NCBI RefSeq assembly: GCF_003955685.1 | Contig: NZ_RXHJ01000002.1 | Span: 234,715 to 298,714 of the forward strand | Origin: Corynebacterium hylobatis | GTDB taxonomy: Bacteria; Actinomycetota; Actinomycetes; Mycobacteriales; Mycobacteriaceae | DNA length: 64,000 bases | Direction of reading: 5' to 3' | Part shown: positions 53,581 to 62,293 of the stretch, one piece after another | Position numbering within the stretch: the stretch's first letter is position 1 | How the letters are laid out: each line of letters starts with the position of its first letter | Position numbers and translations under genes: made by a program | Notes under the pieces: model-generated | What the model was told of the DNA's origin: nothing | Database searches by the model: none | Seen by the model: the letters and a program-made list of their open reading frames with translations, nothing else

Positions 53581-55350
53581 TTATTTCATGGGTGTCGCTC
53601 TGCCGCGCTTGGTCAGTCTCTTCTCCCGGCGCGCCTTCTGTTCCTTCTTCTTCACATGCTCGGCATGGATGCGCCGTTCCCGGGCCAGGCGGGAGTTGAA
53701 GTCGAGCTGGGAACGGTGGTCGAGGTAGAGGACATCGTTACGCAGGTCCTTCACCAGGGCGAGCATGAGCAGGATGATGATCACCAGGAAGGGGCTGGCG
53801 GCGACGATGGTGATGGACTGCAGGTTGGCCAGGGAATCCTCGCTGGAGGTGAGCATGACCATGCCGACGGCCGCGGTCATCAGACCCCAGGTCGCGGAGA
53901 CCCACGGGGTGGCGTCGCCGCGGCCGTGCTGGGAGAGGGTGCCCATCACCGTCGACGCGGAATCGGCCGAGGTGATGAAGAAGGTGCCCAGCAGGATCAC
54001 GGCGAGCACACCCATGATCGTGCCGCCGGGCAGGGTGTGCAGCAGGTTGAACAGCTGGGACTCGGCGCTGCCGTCACCCCAGATGGAACGGCCCTCCTGC
54101 TCGAGGGTGATCGCGGTGCCGCCGAAGATGGAGAACCACACCGTGGAGACCACCGACGGCACGACCAGCACGCCGATGGTGAACTCCCGGATGGTGCGGC
54201 CCCGGGAGATGCGTGCCAGGAACATACCCACGAAGGGTGACCAGGAGATCCACCACGCCCAGTAGAAGATGGTCCAGCTGCCCAACCACTCGCCGGCGGT
54301 GCCGTCGGCGGACACGGCGGTGCGGCCGGCCATCTCGAAGAACTGGGCGAAATAGGCCGATATGGACGTGGGCATCAGGTTGAGCATCGAGATGGTCGGC
54401 CCGACGACGAAGACGAAGATCGCCAGGACCGCCGCCATGATCATGTTCGCATTGGACAGGTACTGGATACCCTTGCCCACGCCCGAGATCGCGGAGATCA
54501 CGAAGGCGAGCGTGAGTACGGCGACGATGCCCACGATGGTGGACATACCGGGTGAGTCGATGATCCCGGAGGCGGAGATCCCGGCGCGGATCTGCAGGGC
54601 GCCCACACCCAGGGAGGTGGCGGTGCCGAAGATGGTGGCGATGATGGCCAGACAGTCGATCAACCGACCGAGGCCACCCCGCGCGCGCTTCTCACCGATG
54701 AGGGGGATGAAGGCGGAGGAGATCAGCTGCCGGCGCCGCAGGCGGAAAGTGGAGTAGGCGATGGCCAGGCCGACGATGGCGTAGATGGACCAGGGGTGCA
54801 GGGTCCAGTGGAAGAGGGTGCCCGCCATCGCGGTACCCACCTCCCGCGGGGCGTGGGCGGGCACACCGTCGCGGTAGAAGGTCAACGGCTCGGTCGCGCC
54901 GTAGAACATGAGGCCGATGCCCATGCCGGCGGCGAACATCATGGCGATCCAGGAGATGGTACGGAACTCCGGTGCCTCATCGTCACCGCCGAGGCGGATG
55001 GCACCGAATTTGCTCACCCCCACGATGATCATGAACGCGACGAAGACGGTGCCGAAGATGATGAAGGCCCAGCCGAGCTGCTCCACCACGAAGGTCAGTG
55101 CGCTGGCTGCGAAGCCCGCGAAGCTGTCGGGCCCGAGCAACCCCCAGCCGACCGTGAGGAGGACGACGGCCGCGGCCGGCAGGATGATCCACCAGTCGAA
55201 CTTGGGGTCGTCGTACTCCCGGCGGGAGGCCTTTTCTGCGGTGGCCTGCTCAATCTGGTCGCCGATGACATCGGCGTCCGACATCATCGACGCCAGTTCC
55301 TCAGTGGCAGTGGGATCCGGCTGCCCATGGTCCGGGTCTGTAGTTGTCAT
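53581..55350 (-). CDS. betP: glycine betaine transporter, BCCT family
   Basis: A 589-residue sodium-coupled betaine carrier with 12 transmembrane helices, very close in pattern to C. glutamicum BetP (595 residues). It has an acidic N-terminal tail (residues 1-50), the [21 protein letters not shown] glycine stretch in TM3, the Trp-rich [27 protein letters not shown] region (substrate box, TM8-loop), and a basic C-terminal helix ([26 protein letters not shown]) that in BetP senses K+/osmotic stress. It is likely induced under high osmolality by MtrAB. The 168 bases upstream contain two inverted repeats. metG follows closely. Confidence 0.92.
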   Translation of the reverse strand: MTTTDPDHGQPDPTATEELASMMSDADVIGDQIEQATAEKASRREYDDPKFDWWIILPAAAVVLLTVGWGLLGPDSFAGFAASALTFVVEQLGWAFIIFGTVFVAFMIIVGVSKFGAIRLGGDDEAPEFRTISWIAMMFAAGMGIGLMFYGATEPLTFYRDGVPAHAPREVGTAMAGTLFHWTLHPWSIYAIVGLAIAYSTFRLRRRQLISSAFIPLIGEKRARGGLGRLIDCLAIIATIFGTATSLGVGALQIRAGISASGIIDSPGMSTIVGIVAVLTLAFVISAISGVGKGIQYLSNANMIMAAVLAIFVFVVGPTISMLNLMPTSISAYFAQFFEMAGRTAVSADGTAGEWLGSWTIFYWAWWISWSPFVGMFLARISRGRTIREFTIGVLVVPSVVSTVWFSIFGGTAITLEQEGRSIWGDGSAESQLFNLLHTLPGGTIMGVLAVILLGTFFITSADSASTVMGTLSQHGRGDATPWVSATWGLMTAAVGMVMLTSSEDSLANLQSITIVAASPFLVIIILLMLALVKDLRNDVLYLDHRSQLDFNSRLARERRIHAEHVKKKEQKARREKRLTKRGRATPMK

Positions 55351-55462
55351 TCCTCAAGTTTCCCAGCCTGCGGGCGGGTTTCAAGGAGAAAACCGGGCAC
55401 CACCCCCGGTAATCGGGCGCTTCCCCGGTCTTTGTGCGACCGTTATCCGGACCCAGCGCAGG

Positions 55463-55475
55463 TCAGGTGACCTGA
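55463..55475. promoter_or_regulatory. palindrome upstream of betP
   Basis: TCAGGT-G-ACCTGA, a perfect 6-bp-arm inverted repeat, within the betP upstream region and about 110 bases before its start codon. The half site AGGTGA/TCACCT recurs beside it (ATCACCT at 55476-55482). Possibly an operator; the regulator is not known. Confidence 0.4.
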
Positions 55476-55494
55476 ATCACCTGGAAACTCACAA

Positions 55495-55514
55495 CCTCAT
55501 AACAATATATGAGG
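55495..55514 (-). terminator. short hairpin after rsmI
   Basis: CCTCATA (55495-55501) and TATGAGG (55508-55514) with a six-base loop lie immediately after the rsmI stop on the minus strand. It has few T residues after the stem, so it is a weak terminator or an operator. Confidence 0.4.
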
Positions 55515-55518
55515 GAGC

Positions 55519-56376
55519 TCAACGGGCGGCCAGGACCGCCTCGTAGAGTTCCCGGTTGGACACCCCGCGCCCGGCGGCGACCTGCCGACAGGCATCCTTC
55601 AGCCGCATACCCTCGCTCACCAGGGACTCCACCACGGGCACCAGCTTGTCGACGTCCACCTCAGCCGCGCTCCCACCCTCGATGACGACGGTGATCTCCC
55701 CCTTCACGCCCTCCGCAGCCCATTCCGCCAGCTCCGGCAGGGTGCCCCGGCGGACCTCCTCATAAGTTTTGGTCAGCTCCCGGCACACCGCCGCGCGGCG
55801 CTCCGGGCCGAGCACCTCCGCAGCCAACTCCAGTGTCTCGGCCAGGCGGTGCGGGGACTCGAAGAAACACGCCGCGCGTTCCTCGGTCCGCAGCGATTCC
55901 AGCCACTCCCGCCGCGGGCCGGCCTTGCGCGGGGCGAAACCGTCGAAGAGGAAACGACCCACCGGCAGGCCGGACAGTGCCAGGGCCGTCGGCACTGCGG
56001 AGGGGCCGGGCAGGCAGGTGACGGGCACGCCCGCGGTGTGGGCGGCATCAACAAGCGAGAAACCGGGGTCGGAGACCAGCGGCATGCCGGCGTCGGTGAC
56101 CACGAGGACGATGCCGCTGCGGGCGGCGTCGAGAAGCTGACGTGCGCGCCCCTGCTCGTTGTGGTCGAAGTTGGACACCACCTTCCCGCGGATCTCCACG
56201 CCGAGGGCGGTCGCGAGATTGCGCACCCGACGGGTGTCCTCGGCGGCGATCACATCCGCTCCGGCGAGCGCGGCACGCAGGCGGGGGGAGGCGTCGTGGA
56301 TGTTGCCCAGCGGGGTGGCGGCGAGCACCACACCGCGGGGCGGCAGCAGGGAGTTGTCGGGGACCATGTCTGCCAT
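55519..56376 (-). CDS. rsmI: 16S rRNA (cytidine1402-2'-O)-methyltransferase
   Basis: A 285-residue SAM-dependent methyltransferase of the tetrapyrrole-methylase fold. GVVLAATPLGNIHDASPRLRAAL, the ADVIAAEDTRR site, VVTDAGMPLVSDPGF (substrate-binding) and VTCLPGPSAVPTALALSGLPVGRFLFDGF are the RsmI signatures, with ACFFESPHRL later. It is divergent from pmt with 35 bases between starts. In Mtb the rsmI and pmt orthologues are also adjacent. Confidence 0.93.
   Translation of the reverse strand: MADMVPDNSLLPPRGVVLAATPLGNIHDASPRLRAALAGADVIAAEDTRRVRNLATALGVEIRGKVVSNFDHNEQGRARQLLDAARSGIVLVVTDAGMPLVSDPGFSLVDAAHTAGVPVTCLPGPSAVPTALALSGLPVGRFLFDGFAPRKAGPRREWLESLRTEERAACFFESPHRLAETLELAAEVLGPERRAAVCRELTKTYEEVRRGTLPELAEWAAEGVKGEITVVIEGGSAAEVDVDKLVPVVESLVSEGMRLKDACRQVAAGRGVSNRELYEAVLAAR
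56125..56137 (+). repeat. GGCGTCGANAAGC word, copy 7
   Basis: Exact copy (N is G) in rsmI; coding strand CTT CTC GAC GCC (Leu-Leu-Asp-Ala). Confidence 0.8.
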
Positions 56377-56411
56377 GCTAGGCGTTGCAACCGTGACCTA
56401 GACTCGTTCGG

Positions 56412-57983
56412 GTGAGTACCGCCGTCAACAACCAGCCCCGTTTCGCCGCCCGCGTACGGCCGGTGACGCCGCGGCCGGTGTCCTGGACCCGGGCGGACAC
56501 CCTCAGCACGCTCCTCATCGCTGTGCTGGCCCTGGCCACCCGCTTCACCGGACTGACCACGGCGACCTCCTCGGGCACCCCGGTATTCGACGAGAAACAC
56601 TACGTCCCCCAGGCCTGGGACATGGTGCGCTCCTGGGAAAACCCGCTCATCGGCGGCATCGAGTCCAACCCGGGTTACGGCCTGGTGGTGCACCCGCCGG
56701 TGGCCAAGCAACTCATCGCGCTCGGCGAGTGGGTCTTCGGCTACACGCCCCTGGGTTGGCGGTTCATGGTGGCGCTCTTCGGCTCCGCCACGGTCGTGGC
56801 CACGATGCTGCTGGTCCGGCGCCTGGCGGGCACCTGGCAGGTGGCCACCTTCGCGGGCCTGTTGGCCGTCTTCGACGGGGTGCTGCTGGTCAGTTCGCGT
56901 TTCGGCATGCTCGACATCTTCCAGGTCTTCTTCATGGTGGCGGCCGCCCTGGCCCTGGTCTGCGACCATGAGCAGATGCGCGGCCGGATCCACGAGGCCT
57001 GGCGCACGGGAAACATGGGGGATTCCCCGCTGGGCCCCCGCCTGGGTTTTCGCTGGTGGCGTTTTGCCGCCGGTGTCTTCCTCGGCCTCGCCCTGGGTGT
57101 GAAGTGGTCCGGGCTGTACTACATGGCCTTCTTCGGTCTGCTGGCCGTGTTCCTGGACCTGTCCCTGCGGCGACGCTACGGTGTGCCCCGGCCGGTGCTC
57201 GGCGCGCTGGTCCGGGACGCCTTCCCGGCCTTCGCCTCCATCGTCATCGTCCCCGTGCTGGTCTACCTGTGGTCCTGGCGCTCCTGGTTCGCCTCCGAGA
57301 CCGCCATCTACCGTCACGCCAAGGTCGACGGTTCCATGGCTGCCGATGCCTGGGCCCGGTTCCTGCCCGACTGGGCCGCGGGTTTCGTCCACTACCACCA
57401 GTCGGTGCTCGGCTTCCACGCCTCCCTGACCACCTCCGGCGGCCACTCCCACCCCTGGGACTCCAAACCCTGGTCCTGGCTGGTGGCGGGTCGGCCGATC
57501 CTCTACTACTCCTCCACCGACATCGACTGTATGGCCGGCACCTGCCGCCGCATGATCCACCTCTTCGGAACCCCGGCGATCTGGTGGTTGACGGTGCCGG
57601 TGCTGGCCTGGGCGTTGTGGTGCCTGGTCATCCGCCGGGACCGCCGCTTCCTCGTACCGGTCGTCGCCTTCGCCGCCGGTTTTCTCCCGTGGCTGATCGG
57701 CTACGACCGGCAGATGTACTTCTTCTACGCCACGGCCCTGAGCCCCTTCATCATCGCGATGCTGGCGCTGACCCTGGGCCAGCTGCACGGCCGCGGCACC
57801 CCGGTCGGGTGGCTGTGGCTGCGCCGGTTGGCCGGGGGCGGGATCCGCTGGGGCACGGTCGCGGTGATCGCCTACCTCGCCCTGGTGGTGGCGATGTTCC
57901 TCTACTGGTCCCCCATCCTCTACGGATACCTCGTCCCCGAAGGCTGGTACCACTCGCTGATGTGGCTGCCCAGCTGGCGTTAG
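56412..57983 (+). CDS. pmt: dolichyl-phosphate-mannose--protein mannosyltransferase (GT39)
   Basis: A 523-residue multi-span membrane enzyme that O-mannosylates secreted proteins with polyprenyl-phosphomannose. The first outer loop carries the catalytic acidic pair region: FDEKHYVPQAWDMV (Asp-Glu, near 59). Then LGWRFMVALFGSATVVATMLLVRRL and FRWWRFAAGVFLGLALGVKWSGLYY, the PMT helix 3-5 patterns, and a loop with HPWDSKPWSWLV. In C. glutamicum Pmt modifies, among others, Rpf2 and PorA/PorH-type proteins, which fits the rpf2 gene in this window. Start GTG 56412; TAGACT seven bases upstream suggests a leaderless mRNA. Confidence 0.92.
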   Translation: MSTAVNNQPRFAARVRPVTPRPVSWTRADTLSTLLIAVLALATRFTGLTTATSSGTPVFDEKHYVPQAWDMVRSWENPLIGGIESNPGYGLVVHPPVAKQLIALGEWVFGYTPLGWRFMVALFGSATVVATMLLVRRLAGTWQVATFAGLLAVFDGVLLVSSRFGMLDIFQVFFMVAAALALVCDHEQMRGRIHEAWRTGNMGDSPLGPRLGFRWWRFAAGVFLGLALGVKWSGLYYMAFFGLLAVFLDLSLRRRYGVPRPVLGALVRDAFPAFASIVIVPVLVYLWSWRSWFASETAIYRHAKVDGSMAADAWARFLPDWAAGFVHYHQSVLGFHASLTTSGGHSHPWDSKPWSWLVAGRPILYYSSTDIDCMAGTCRRMIHLFGTPAIWWLTVPVLAWALWCLVIRRDRRFLVPVVAFAAGFLPWLIGYDRQMYFFYATALSPFIIAMLALTLGQLHGRGTPVGWLWLRRLAGGGIRWGTVAVIAYLALVVAMFLYWSPILYGYLVPEGWYHSLMWLPSWR

Positions 57984-57993
57984 ACCGTGCCGG

Positions 57994-58692
57994 TCAGACC
58001 GGATCTGCCCCCAGGTCCCGCCACACGGCACGCAGCGTGACGTAGCCGTGGTGGTTGAGCCACGTCCACACCATGCCCACGGCAGTGAGCAGCAGCAGCC
58101 CCAGGCCCAGCAGCTGGGTGCCGGAGACAGCGTCGAGCACCAGGTCGCGCACCACGAAACCGAACATGAACGTCCACAGCGCGGCCACCACCGGCAGCAG
58201 ACCGGAGACCAGGCGGGGTTTCCACGCGATGGTCAGCAGACCGAGGGCGAGGGAGAGGCGGAAGGCGGCGGCGTCGACAAGCAGTGAGGCGGTGCGCGGA
58301 TCAGCGTCCGGGGAGACCACGCCTTCGCTGCTGACGGGAATGAGCCCGCCGGCGTCACCGAGCAGCTGCACACCCCACACCACCCAGAACACAGCGGCGA
58401 TGACCAGCAGGATCCGCGAGACCACCAGGCCCACCTGGCGGGCGCTGGCCGTACGGCGCCACTCCGGTTCCACGCCCGCGAGGATGGCCTCCGACAGATC
58501 CGGCGGGGTCATGCCCCCGTCCACCGGCTCCGCGAAACGCAGACGCCGGCTCAGTGCCACCGCCTCGTCCCGGAACTGCCGGCACTCGGGGCAGCTGGCC
58601 ACATGCGTGTCCACGATGTCGTCGTCCAGCGGGGACAGTTCACCGTCAAGACGCGCGGAGAGTGCCGCCTGCACCTGGTCATGGTCAATCAC
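57994..58692 (-). CDS. membrane protein with N-terminal zinc-finger (anti-sigma-like) domain
   Basis: A 232-residue protein. Residues 5-45 form a putative zinc-finger of the zf-HC2 type (LSARLDGELSPLDDDIVDTHVASCPECRQFRDEAVAL; H-x3-C-x2-C), as in anti-sigma factors. Five or so hydrophobic segments follow (VGLVVSRILLVIAAVFWVVWGVQLL, LVSGLLPVVAALWTFMFGFVV, TQLLGLGLLLLTAVGMVWTWL). No sigma factor is adjacent. Its start overlaps the DoxX gene by eight bases, so the two are co-transcribed. It might sense redox or zinc, as zf-HC2 anti-sigmas do, but this is inference. Confidence 0.75.
   Translation of the reverse strand: MIDHDQVQAALSARLDGELSPLDDDIVDTHVASCPECRQFRDEAVALSRRLRFAEPVDGGMTPPDLSEAILAGVEPEWRRTASARQVGLVVSRILLVIAAVFWVVWGVQLLGDAGGLIPVSSEGVVSPDADPRTASLLVDAAAFRLSLALGLLTIAWKPRLVSGLLPVVAALWTFMFGFVVRDLVLDAVSGTQLLGLGLLLLTAVGMVWTWLNHHGYVTLRAVWRDLGADPV
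58270..58282 (+). repeat. GGCGTCGANAAGC word, copy 8
   Basis: Exact copy (N is C) in the zinc-finger membrane-protein gene; coding strand CTT GTC GAC GCC (Leu-Val-Asp-Ala). Confidence 0.8.
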
Positions 58693-59092
58693 GTGTCAGC
58701 ACCCCGTCCAGGCTCGCCCGCCCCGCTCCGAAAACCACGATCATCATCAACGCCGCCACCATCACGACAGGAAACTCCACGCCGCCGGTGGTGGTGAAGA
58801 ATCCGGCTCCGACGTGCACGAACCACAGCGCCGCCACCATGAGCAGCGCCAGCGCACCCGCCACCAGGGTCGTGAGCAGCCCCACCACCAGCAGCGCACC
58901 GCCCAGCAGTTCCGTGGCCATGACCAGCCAGACCGAGAACTTCGGCTGCGGCACGCCCCACGCACTGAACTGGCCGGTGGTCTCTGTCAGCCCGGTGAGG
59001 AAGAGCTTGTCCCACCCGTGGGCGACGAACACGGTACCGAGGACGATACGCAGAAACAGCAGCGCAGCATCCCTCACAACCGGTTTGTCCAT
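58685..59092 (-). CDS. DoxX-family membrane protein
   Basis: A 135-residue protein with four transmembrane helices. LLFLRIVLGTVFVAHGWDKLFLTG and LLGGALLVVGLLTTLVAGALALLMVAALWFVHVG are the DoxX pattern. In mycobacteria DoxX forms a membrane oxidoreductase complex with SodA and SseA; here no such partners lie adjacent. It is the promoter-proximal gene of a two-gene operon with the zinc-finger protein; TAGTCT lies six bases before the ATG. Confidence 0.85.
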   Translation of the reverse strand: MDKPVVRDAALLFLRIVLGTVFVAHGWDKLFLTGLTETTGQFSAWGVPQPKFSVWLVMATELLGGALLVVGLLTTLVAGALALLMVAALWFVHVGAGFFTTTGGVEFPVVMVAALMMIVVFGAGRASLDGVLTRD

Positions 59093-59141
59093 GCGATTAG
59101 ACTACCCCGAAAGACCCCGACCCCCGGAGAAGGGAGTCCCC

Positions 59142-59588
59142 GTGCTCATTGACTCACCCCTCGGCCCCCTCAGCCTGACCGCCAGCGACACCGGCCTCAC
59201 CCGCATCGACTTCGGCGGGCCGGACGGCCCCTCCTCGCCACTGCTTCTCGACGCCGCCCGCCAGCTCACCGAGTACTTCGCCGGCGAACGCCTGCTTTTC
59301 GACATCCCCCTCGACCTCCCCGAGGGAGGTTTCCGCACCGCCGCCCAGGCCTGCCTCGAGGACATCCCCTACGGGCAGACCGTCACCTACACCGAACTCG
59401 CCGCCACCTGCGGCAACCCGAAGGCCGTCCGCGCCGTGGGCAGCGCCTGCGCCACCAACCCTGTGCCCATCATCCGCCCATGCCACCGTGTGCTGCGTGC
59501 CGACGGCTCTCTCGGCGGTTACCGCGGTGGCCTCGACGCAAAGAAGTGGCTGCTGGAACACGAACAACGGGTCCTCGGGAACCATTGA
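59142..59588 (+). CDS. ogt: methylated-DNA--protein-cysteine methyltransferase
   Basis: A 148-residue O6-alkylguanine-DNA alkyltransferase of the short (Ogt/MGMT) form. The suicide site is IIRPCHRVLRADGSLGGYRGGLDAKKWLLEHE, with the acceptor Cys in PCHRV (near residue 112), and the helix-turn-helix region is IPYGQTVTYTELAATCGNPKAVRAVGSACATNPVP. Start is GTG 59142 with AAGGGAG about six bases upstream; the frame extends further but overlaps the DoxX operon. It is followed by another alkylation-repair gene (tag). Confidence 0.93.
   Translation: MLIDSPLGPLSLTASDTGLTRIDFGGPDGPSSPLLLDAARQLTEYFAGERLLFDIPLDLPEGGFRTAAQACLEDIPYGQTVTYTELAATCGNPKAVRAVGSACATNPVPIIRPCHRVLRADGSLGGYRGGLDAKKWLLEHEQRVLGNH
59243..59255 (-). 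repeat. GGCGTCGANAAGC word, copy 9
   Basis: Exact minus-strand copy (plus reads GCTTCTCGACGCC) in ogt: CTT CTC GAC GCC (Leu-Leu-Asp-Ala). Confidence 0.8.
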
Positions 59589-59612
59589 ACCGGCCACGCA
59601 GTCCAATAAGAC

Positions 59613-60248
59613 ATGACCGACGCTGAATTCACCGACCTGATCACCGGCTCCGACGGACTCGCCCGCCCCGCCTGGGCCGCCACCACCGACCTGCTCCGCG
59701 ACTACTACGACACCGAATGGGGCATGCCCGTGCGCACCGAACAGGGACTGTTCGAGCGCCTCAGCCTGGAGACCTTCCAGGCGGGCCTGTCCTGGGAGCT
59801 GGTCCTGCGCAAACGCGAGGGCTTCCGCCGCGCTTTCGCAGACTTCGACCCCGAAAAGGTGGCCGCCTTCGGGGAAGACGATGTGGCCCGGCTGCTGGCC
59901 AACCCCGAGATCATCCGCAACGAACGCAAGATCCGGGCAGTGATCCTCAACGCCCGAGCCACCCTGGCACTGCGGGAACAGGGGGGCCTTGCCGACCTCA
60001 TCTGGTCCCACCAGCCCGCGCAGACCCCCTGCCCGCGCACGCTCGGCGAGATCGCCTCCCGCTCCCCCGAATCCGAGGCACTCACCAAGGAGCTCAAGGC
60101 CGTCGGTTTCCGGTTTGTCGGCCCCACCATGCTCTACGCCCTCATGGAGGCCATCGGCATGGTGGACACCCACCTGCTCGGCTCCCACCGGCGGGGTTCA
60201 TCCGGGGTGTGGAGACAGGTGGGGAAAACCGCTGCCCGAACACAGTGA
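59613..60248 (+). CDS. tag: DNA-3-methyladenine glycosylase I
   Basis: A 211-residue helix-hairpin-helix glycosylase that removes 3-methyladenine. RDYYDTEWGMPVRTEQGLFERLSLETFQAGLSWELVLRKREGFRRAFADFDPEKV is the family core (YHDTEWG pattern, here YYDTEWG). LKAVGFRFVGPTMLYALMEAIGMVDTHLLGSH supplies the later helices. In most Tag enzymes four zinc ligands exist, including N-terminal Cys and C-terminal His/Cys; here the N-terminal Cys is replaced (no Cys before YYDTEWG), so zinc binding may be lost. It follows ogt by 24 bases. Confidence 0.9.
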   Translation: MTDAEFTDLITGSDGLARPAWAATTDLLRDYYDTEWGMPVRTEQGLFERLSLETFQAGLSWELVLRKREGFRRAFADFDPEKVAAFGEDDVARLLANPEIIRNERKIRAVILNARATLALREQGGLADLIWSHQPAQTPCPRTLGEIASRSPESEALTKELKAVGFRFVGPTMLYALMEAIGMVDTHLLGSHRRGSSGVWRQVGKTAARTQ

Positions 60249-60274
60249 TCGTGCTGGTCAGCGGCCTTTTATTG

Positions 60275-60347
60275 TGGAGCTAAGGGGAATCGAACCCCTG
60301 GCCTTCGCGTTGCGAACGCGACGCTCTACCAACTGAGCTATAGCCCC
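60275..60347 (-). tRNA. tRNA-Ala, anticodon CGC
   Basis: Minus-strand cloverleaf of 73 bases: acceptor GGGGCTA with TAGCTCC, D arm GCTC-AGTTGGTA-GAGC, anticodon stem TCGCG/CGCGA with loop TTCGCAA giving anticodon CGC (reads GCG), T arm AGGGG-TTCGATT-CCCCT. CCA is not encoded. A CGC alanine tRNA fits the GC-rich codon use. It lies 48 bases past the glpR stop on the same strand. Confidence 0.95.
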
Positions 60348-60395
60348 GGAAGGTGCTGCAGCCCAGATTACTCCCCAGTTGCCCGGGCAGAAAAA

Positions 60396-61493
60396 TCAGC
60401 CTACGCGACGGCCGTAGCGGTCATCGTGACGGTGCTGGCGGTCGGGGAGCTGGGCGACCCGGGTGTCGGCAACCGGGAGGTACTCGAAGTCGGGGGATTC
60501 GTCGTCACGCTCGAGGACGACGGCACCCGGTCGGCGCAGACGCCGCGGAAGATCCAGCTCGTCGTCGTTGGCACTGCGGACACCCAGGCGTGCGCGGCGC
60601 AGCTGGCGGATGCGGCGCATGCGCAGGGCCTGCTCCTCACGGACCTGGCTGCGCAGGGCAGTCAGGTATACAGCGGTAACCACCACCGCCAGGGCAGGGA
60701 GCAGCCAGCTCCAGCTGCCGATGACGAAGGCGATGATCGCGGTGATCACGACAGCTGCCGCCAGACCGATGAGGGTCCGCTGGCGACGCTGGTAGCGGGT
60801 GAGCGAGTACTCGGCGTCGGCGACCGGGTCCCAGCCGCCGCGGGCGGCACGGTGCTCAGCGAATTCGATCTCGTCCTCGGAGAGCTCATCGTCGGAGAGG
60901 TCAGCGCTCAGCTGCTCGTCCTTCTCCACCTCATCCTCGACGTCCTCAGCCGTCGTCCCCCCTGCCTCAGCGGAATCAGGGTAGAGGAAATCAGACGGGG
61001 AGGTGTAGGAGTCGTCGTAGGCGTAGGTCGTCTCCTCCTCGTCCCACTCATCCCATTCCGCGGTGACAGTGGTGCCGGATTCCTCCGCGGCCGCCACGGC
61101 CTTCTTCTCCTCGACCTCGGCGACCTGCGCGATGGGGGCAAGTTCATGGACCACTCCCCCGTCGACAATCTCGACCGGCTCCTCAGTACGGGTGAAGAGG
61201 CCCTTGCTGGAGCGGGTGGGCAGGTCGTCGTCGAGCAGTACCTCGTCGGCGTCGACAAGCTCGTAGTCGACGGTCTCGTCCTCCTCGGAGGCGGGGGCCG
61301 GGCGGACATCCGTGGCGGCCAGGCGGGGACGGCGGCGGGCAGACAGATCCCCCGAGCCACCCTGGTGGATGACGCGGGTGTCGTCGAAGGCCTCCCCGGC
61401 CTTGCGGATCGGCTTCTGACCACGCAGAAGAAGAGGTGCGAGCACAAACAGCCACACCACGATGATCAGAACGATGATCAGGCTTCCGGACAC
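60396..61493 (-). CDS. glpR: GlpR, membrane receptor of the gephyrin-like protein Glp
   Basis: A 365-residue single-operon neighbour of glp. Residues 3-22 form a transmembrane helix (LIIVLIIVVWLFVLAPLLLR), followed by a long low-complexity cytoplasmic stretch rich in Glu, Asp and Ala (about 45-235). Then two more hydrophobic segments occur (LIGLAAAVVITAIIAFVIGSWSWLLPALAVVVTAVYL) and a basic, Arg-rich tail (RMRRIRQLRRARLGV). From memory, the C. glutamicum protein at this locus is GlpR, which recruits Glp and FtsZ to division sites. The order glpR, rimJ-like, glp, galU is conserved in actinobacteria. Confidence 0.8.
   Translation of the reverse strand: MSGSLIIVLIIVVWLFVLAPLLLRGQKPIRKAGEAFDDTRVIHQGGSGDLSARRRPRLAATDVRPAPASEEDETVDYELVDADEVLLDDDLPTRSSKGLFTRTEEPVEIVDGGVVHELAPIAQVAEVEEKKAVAAAEESGTTVTAEWDEWDEEETTYAYDDSYTSPSDFLYPDSAEAGGTTAEDVEDEVEKDEQLSADLSDDELSEDEIEFAEHRAARGGWDPVADAEYSLTRYQRRQRTLIGLAAAVVITAIIAFVIGSWSWLLPALAVVVTAVYLTALRSQVREEQALRMRRIRQLRRARLGVRSANDDELDLPRRLRRPGAVVLERDDESPDFEYLPVADTRVAQLPDRQHRHDDRYGRRVG
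61248..61260 (+). repeat. GGCGTCGANAAGC word, copy 10
   Basis: Exact copy (N is C) in glpR; coding strand CTT GTC GAC GCC (Leu-Val-Asp-Ala). Confidence 0.8.
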
Positions 61494-61593
61494 GTTGTGT
61501 ACCTCTTCCTCCGGGAGGGGACGGGAACTGCCCCCAAGGTTATCCGCGCTGTTTCAGCAACCACTCCTGCCACGCCGAGAAAAGTTGCCTGAG

Positions 61594-62286
61594 TCACTTG
61601 AGTCTCCCGATGCGGCGGAGTCGATCGACGCAGGTGTCGGGATGGTCCTCCACGTTCTGGGCAACGAAATGATGGTCACGCCACCGGCCGTCAATGTGCA
61701 GGTTCGCCCGCAGATACCCTTCCGTACGGAAGCCGTTGAGCGCCAGTACCCTGCCGGAGGCCGGGTTATCGGGCAGGTAGGTGGCGGTGACCCGGTGCAG
61801 GCCGATGCGCCGGAAGGCATGGTCAGTGCCCAGCCCGCACGCGACGGTGGCCACACCCCGCCCCATGTGGGCGGAGTGGACCCAGTAGCCGATCCAGCAG
61901 TCCGAGAGGCTGCCGTGCTGGATGCTGCCCAGGGTGACCTGGCCGGCGAAACGCCCGTCCAATTCGATGATGAAGGGGATGACCTGTCCGTTGCGGGAGG
62001 CCTCCCGCATGCTGGTGAAGTAGTTCCACCAGGCGGTGGAGGAATGGGCCGCCTCCCAACCGCCCGGCACGGTGGGTTCGACGGGGCGGAGAAAGGCTTC
62101 GTCGAGAAGCCGCTGTTCCCGCCAGGGACGCGAATCCCGGGAGGTCAGCGGGCGCAGGCGGAGCCTGCCGCCGTCCGGGAGACGCACGGTCGGCGTGGAT
62201 TCCGGCCAGCCGGGATGGTTCAGATCGCGGGGGCCACGAACAGGTTCCCGGAAGGAGCGGGCCGCGGTACCGAAGGGGTCCAGCAC
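61594..62286 (-). CDS. rimJ: GNAT N-acetyltransferase, RimJ/RimL type
   Basis: About 230 residues. VRLPDGGRLRLRPLTSRDSRPWREQRLLDEAFLRPVEPT opens the domain; GRFAGQVTLGSIQHGSLSDCWIGYWVHSAHMGRGVATVACGLGTDHAFRRIGLHRVTATYLPDNPASGRVLALNGFRTEG (read in pieces) is the acetyl-CoA site, with GRGVAT the pyrophosphate loop. RimJ/RimL-like enzymes acetylate protein N-termini. The start is uncertain: GTG 62286 (VLDPFGTAARSF) is used here; an ATG at 62334 overlaps the glp stop. It sits between glp and glpR in a conserved block. Confidence 0.8.
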   Translation of the reverse strand: MLDPFGTAARSFREPVRGPRDLNHPGWPESTPTVRLPDGGRLRLRPLTSRDSRPWREQRLLDEAFLRPVEPTVPGGWEAAHSSTAWWNYFTSMREASRNGQVIPFIIELDGRFAGQVTLGSIQHGSLSDCWIGYWVHSAHMGRGVATVACGLGTDHAFRRIGLHRVTATYLPDNPASGRVLALNGFRTEGYLRANLHIDGRWRDHHFVAQNVEDHPDTCVDRLRRIGRLK

Positions 62287-62293
62287 GTCGCCG

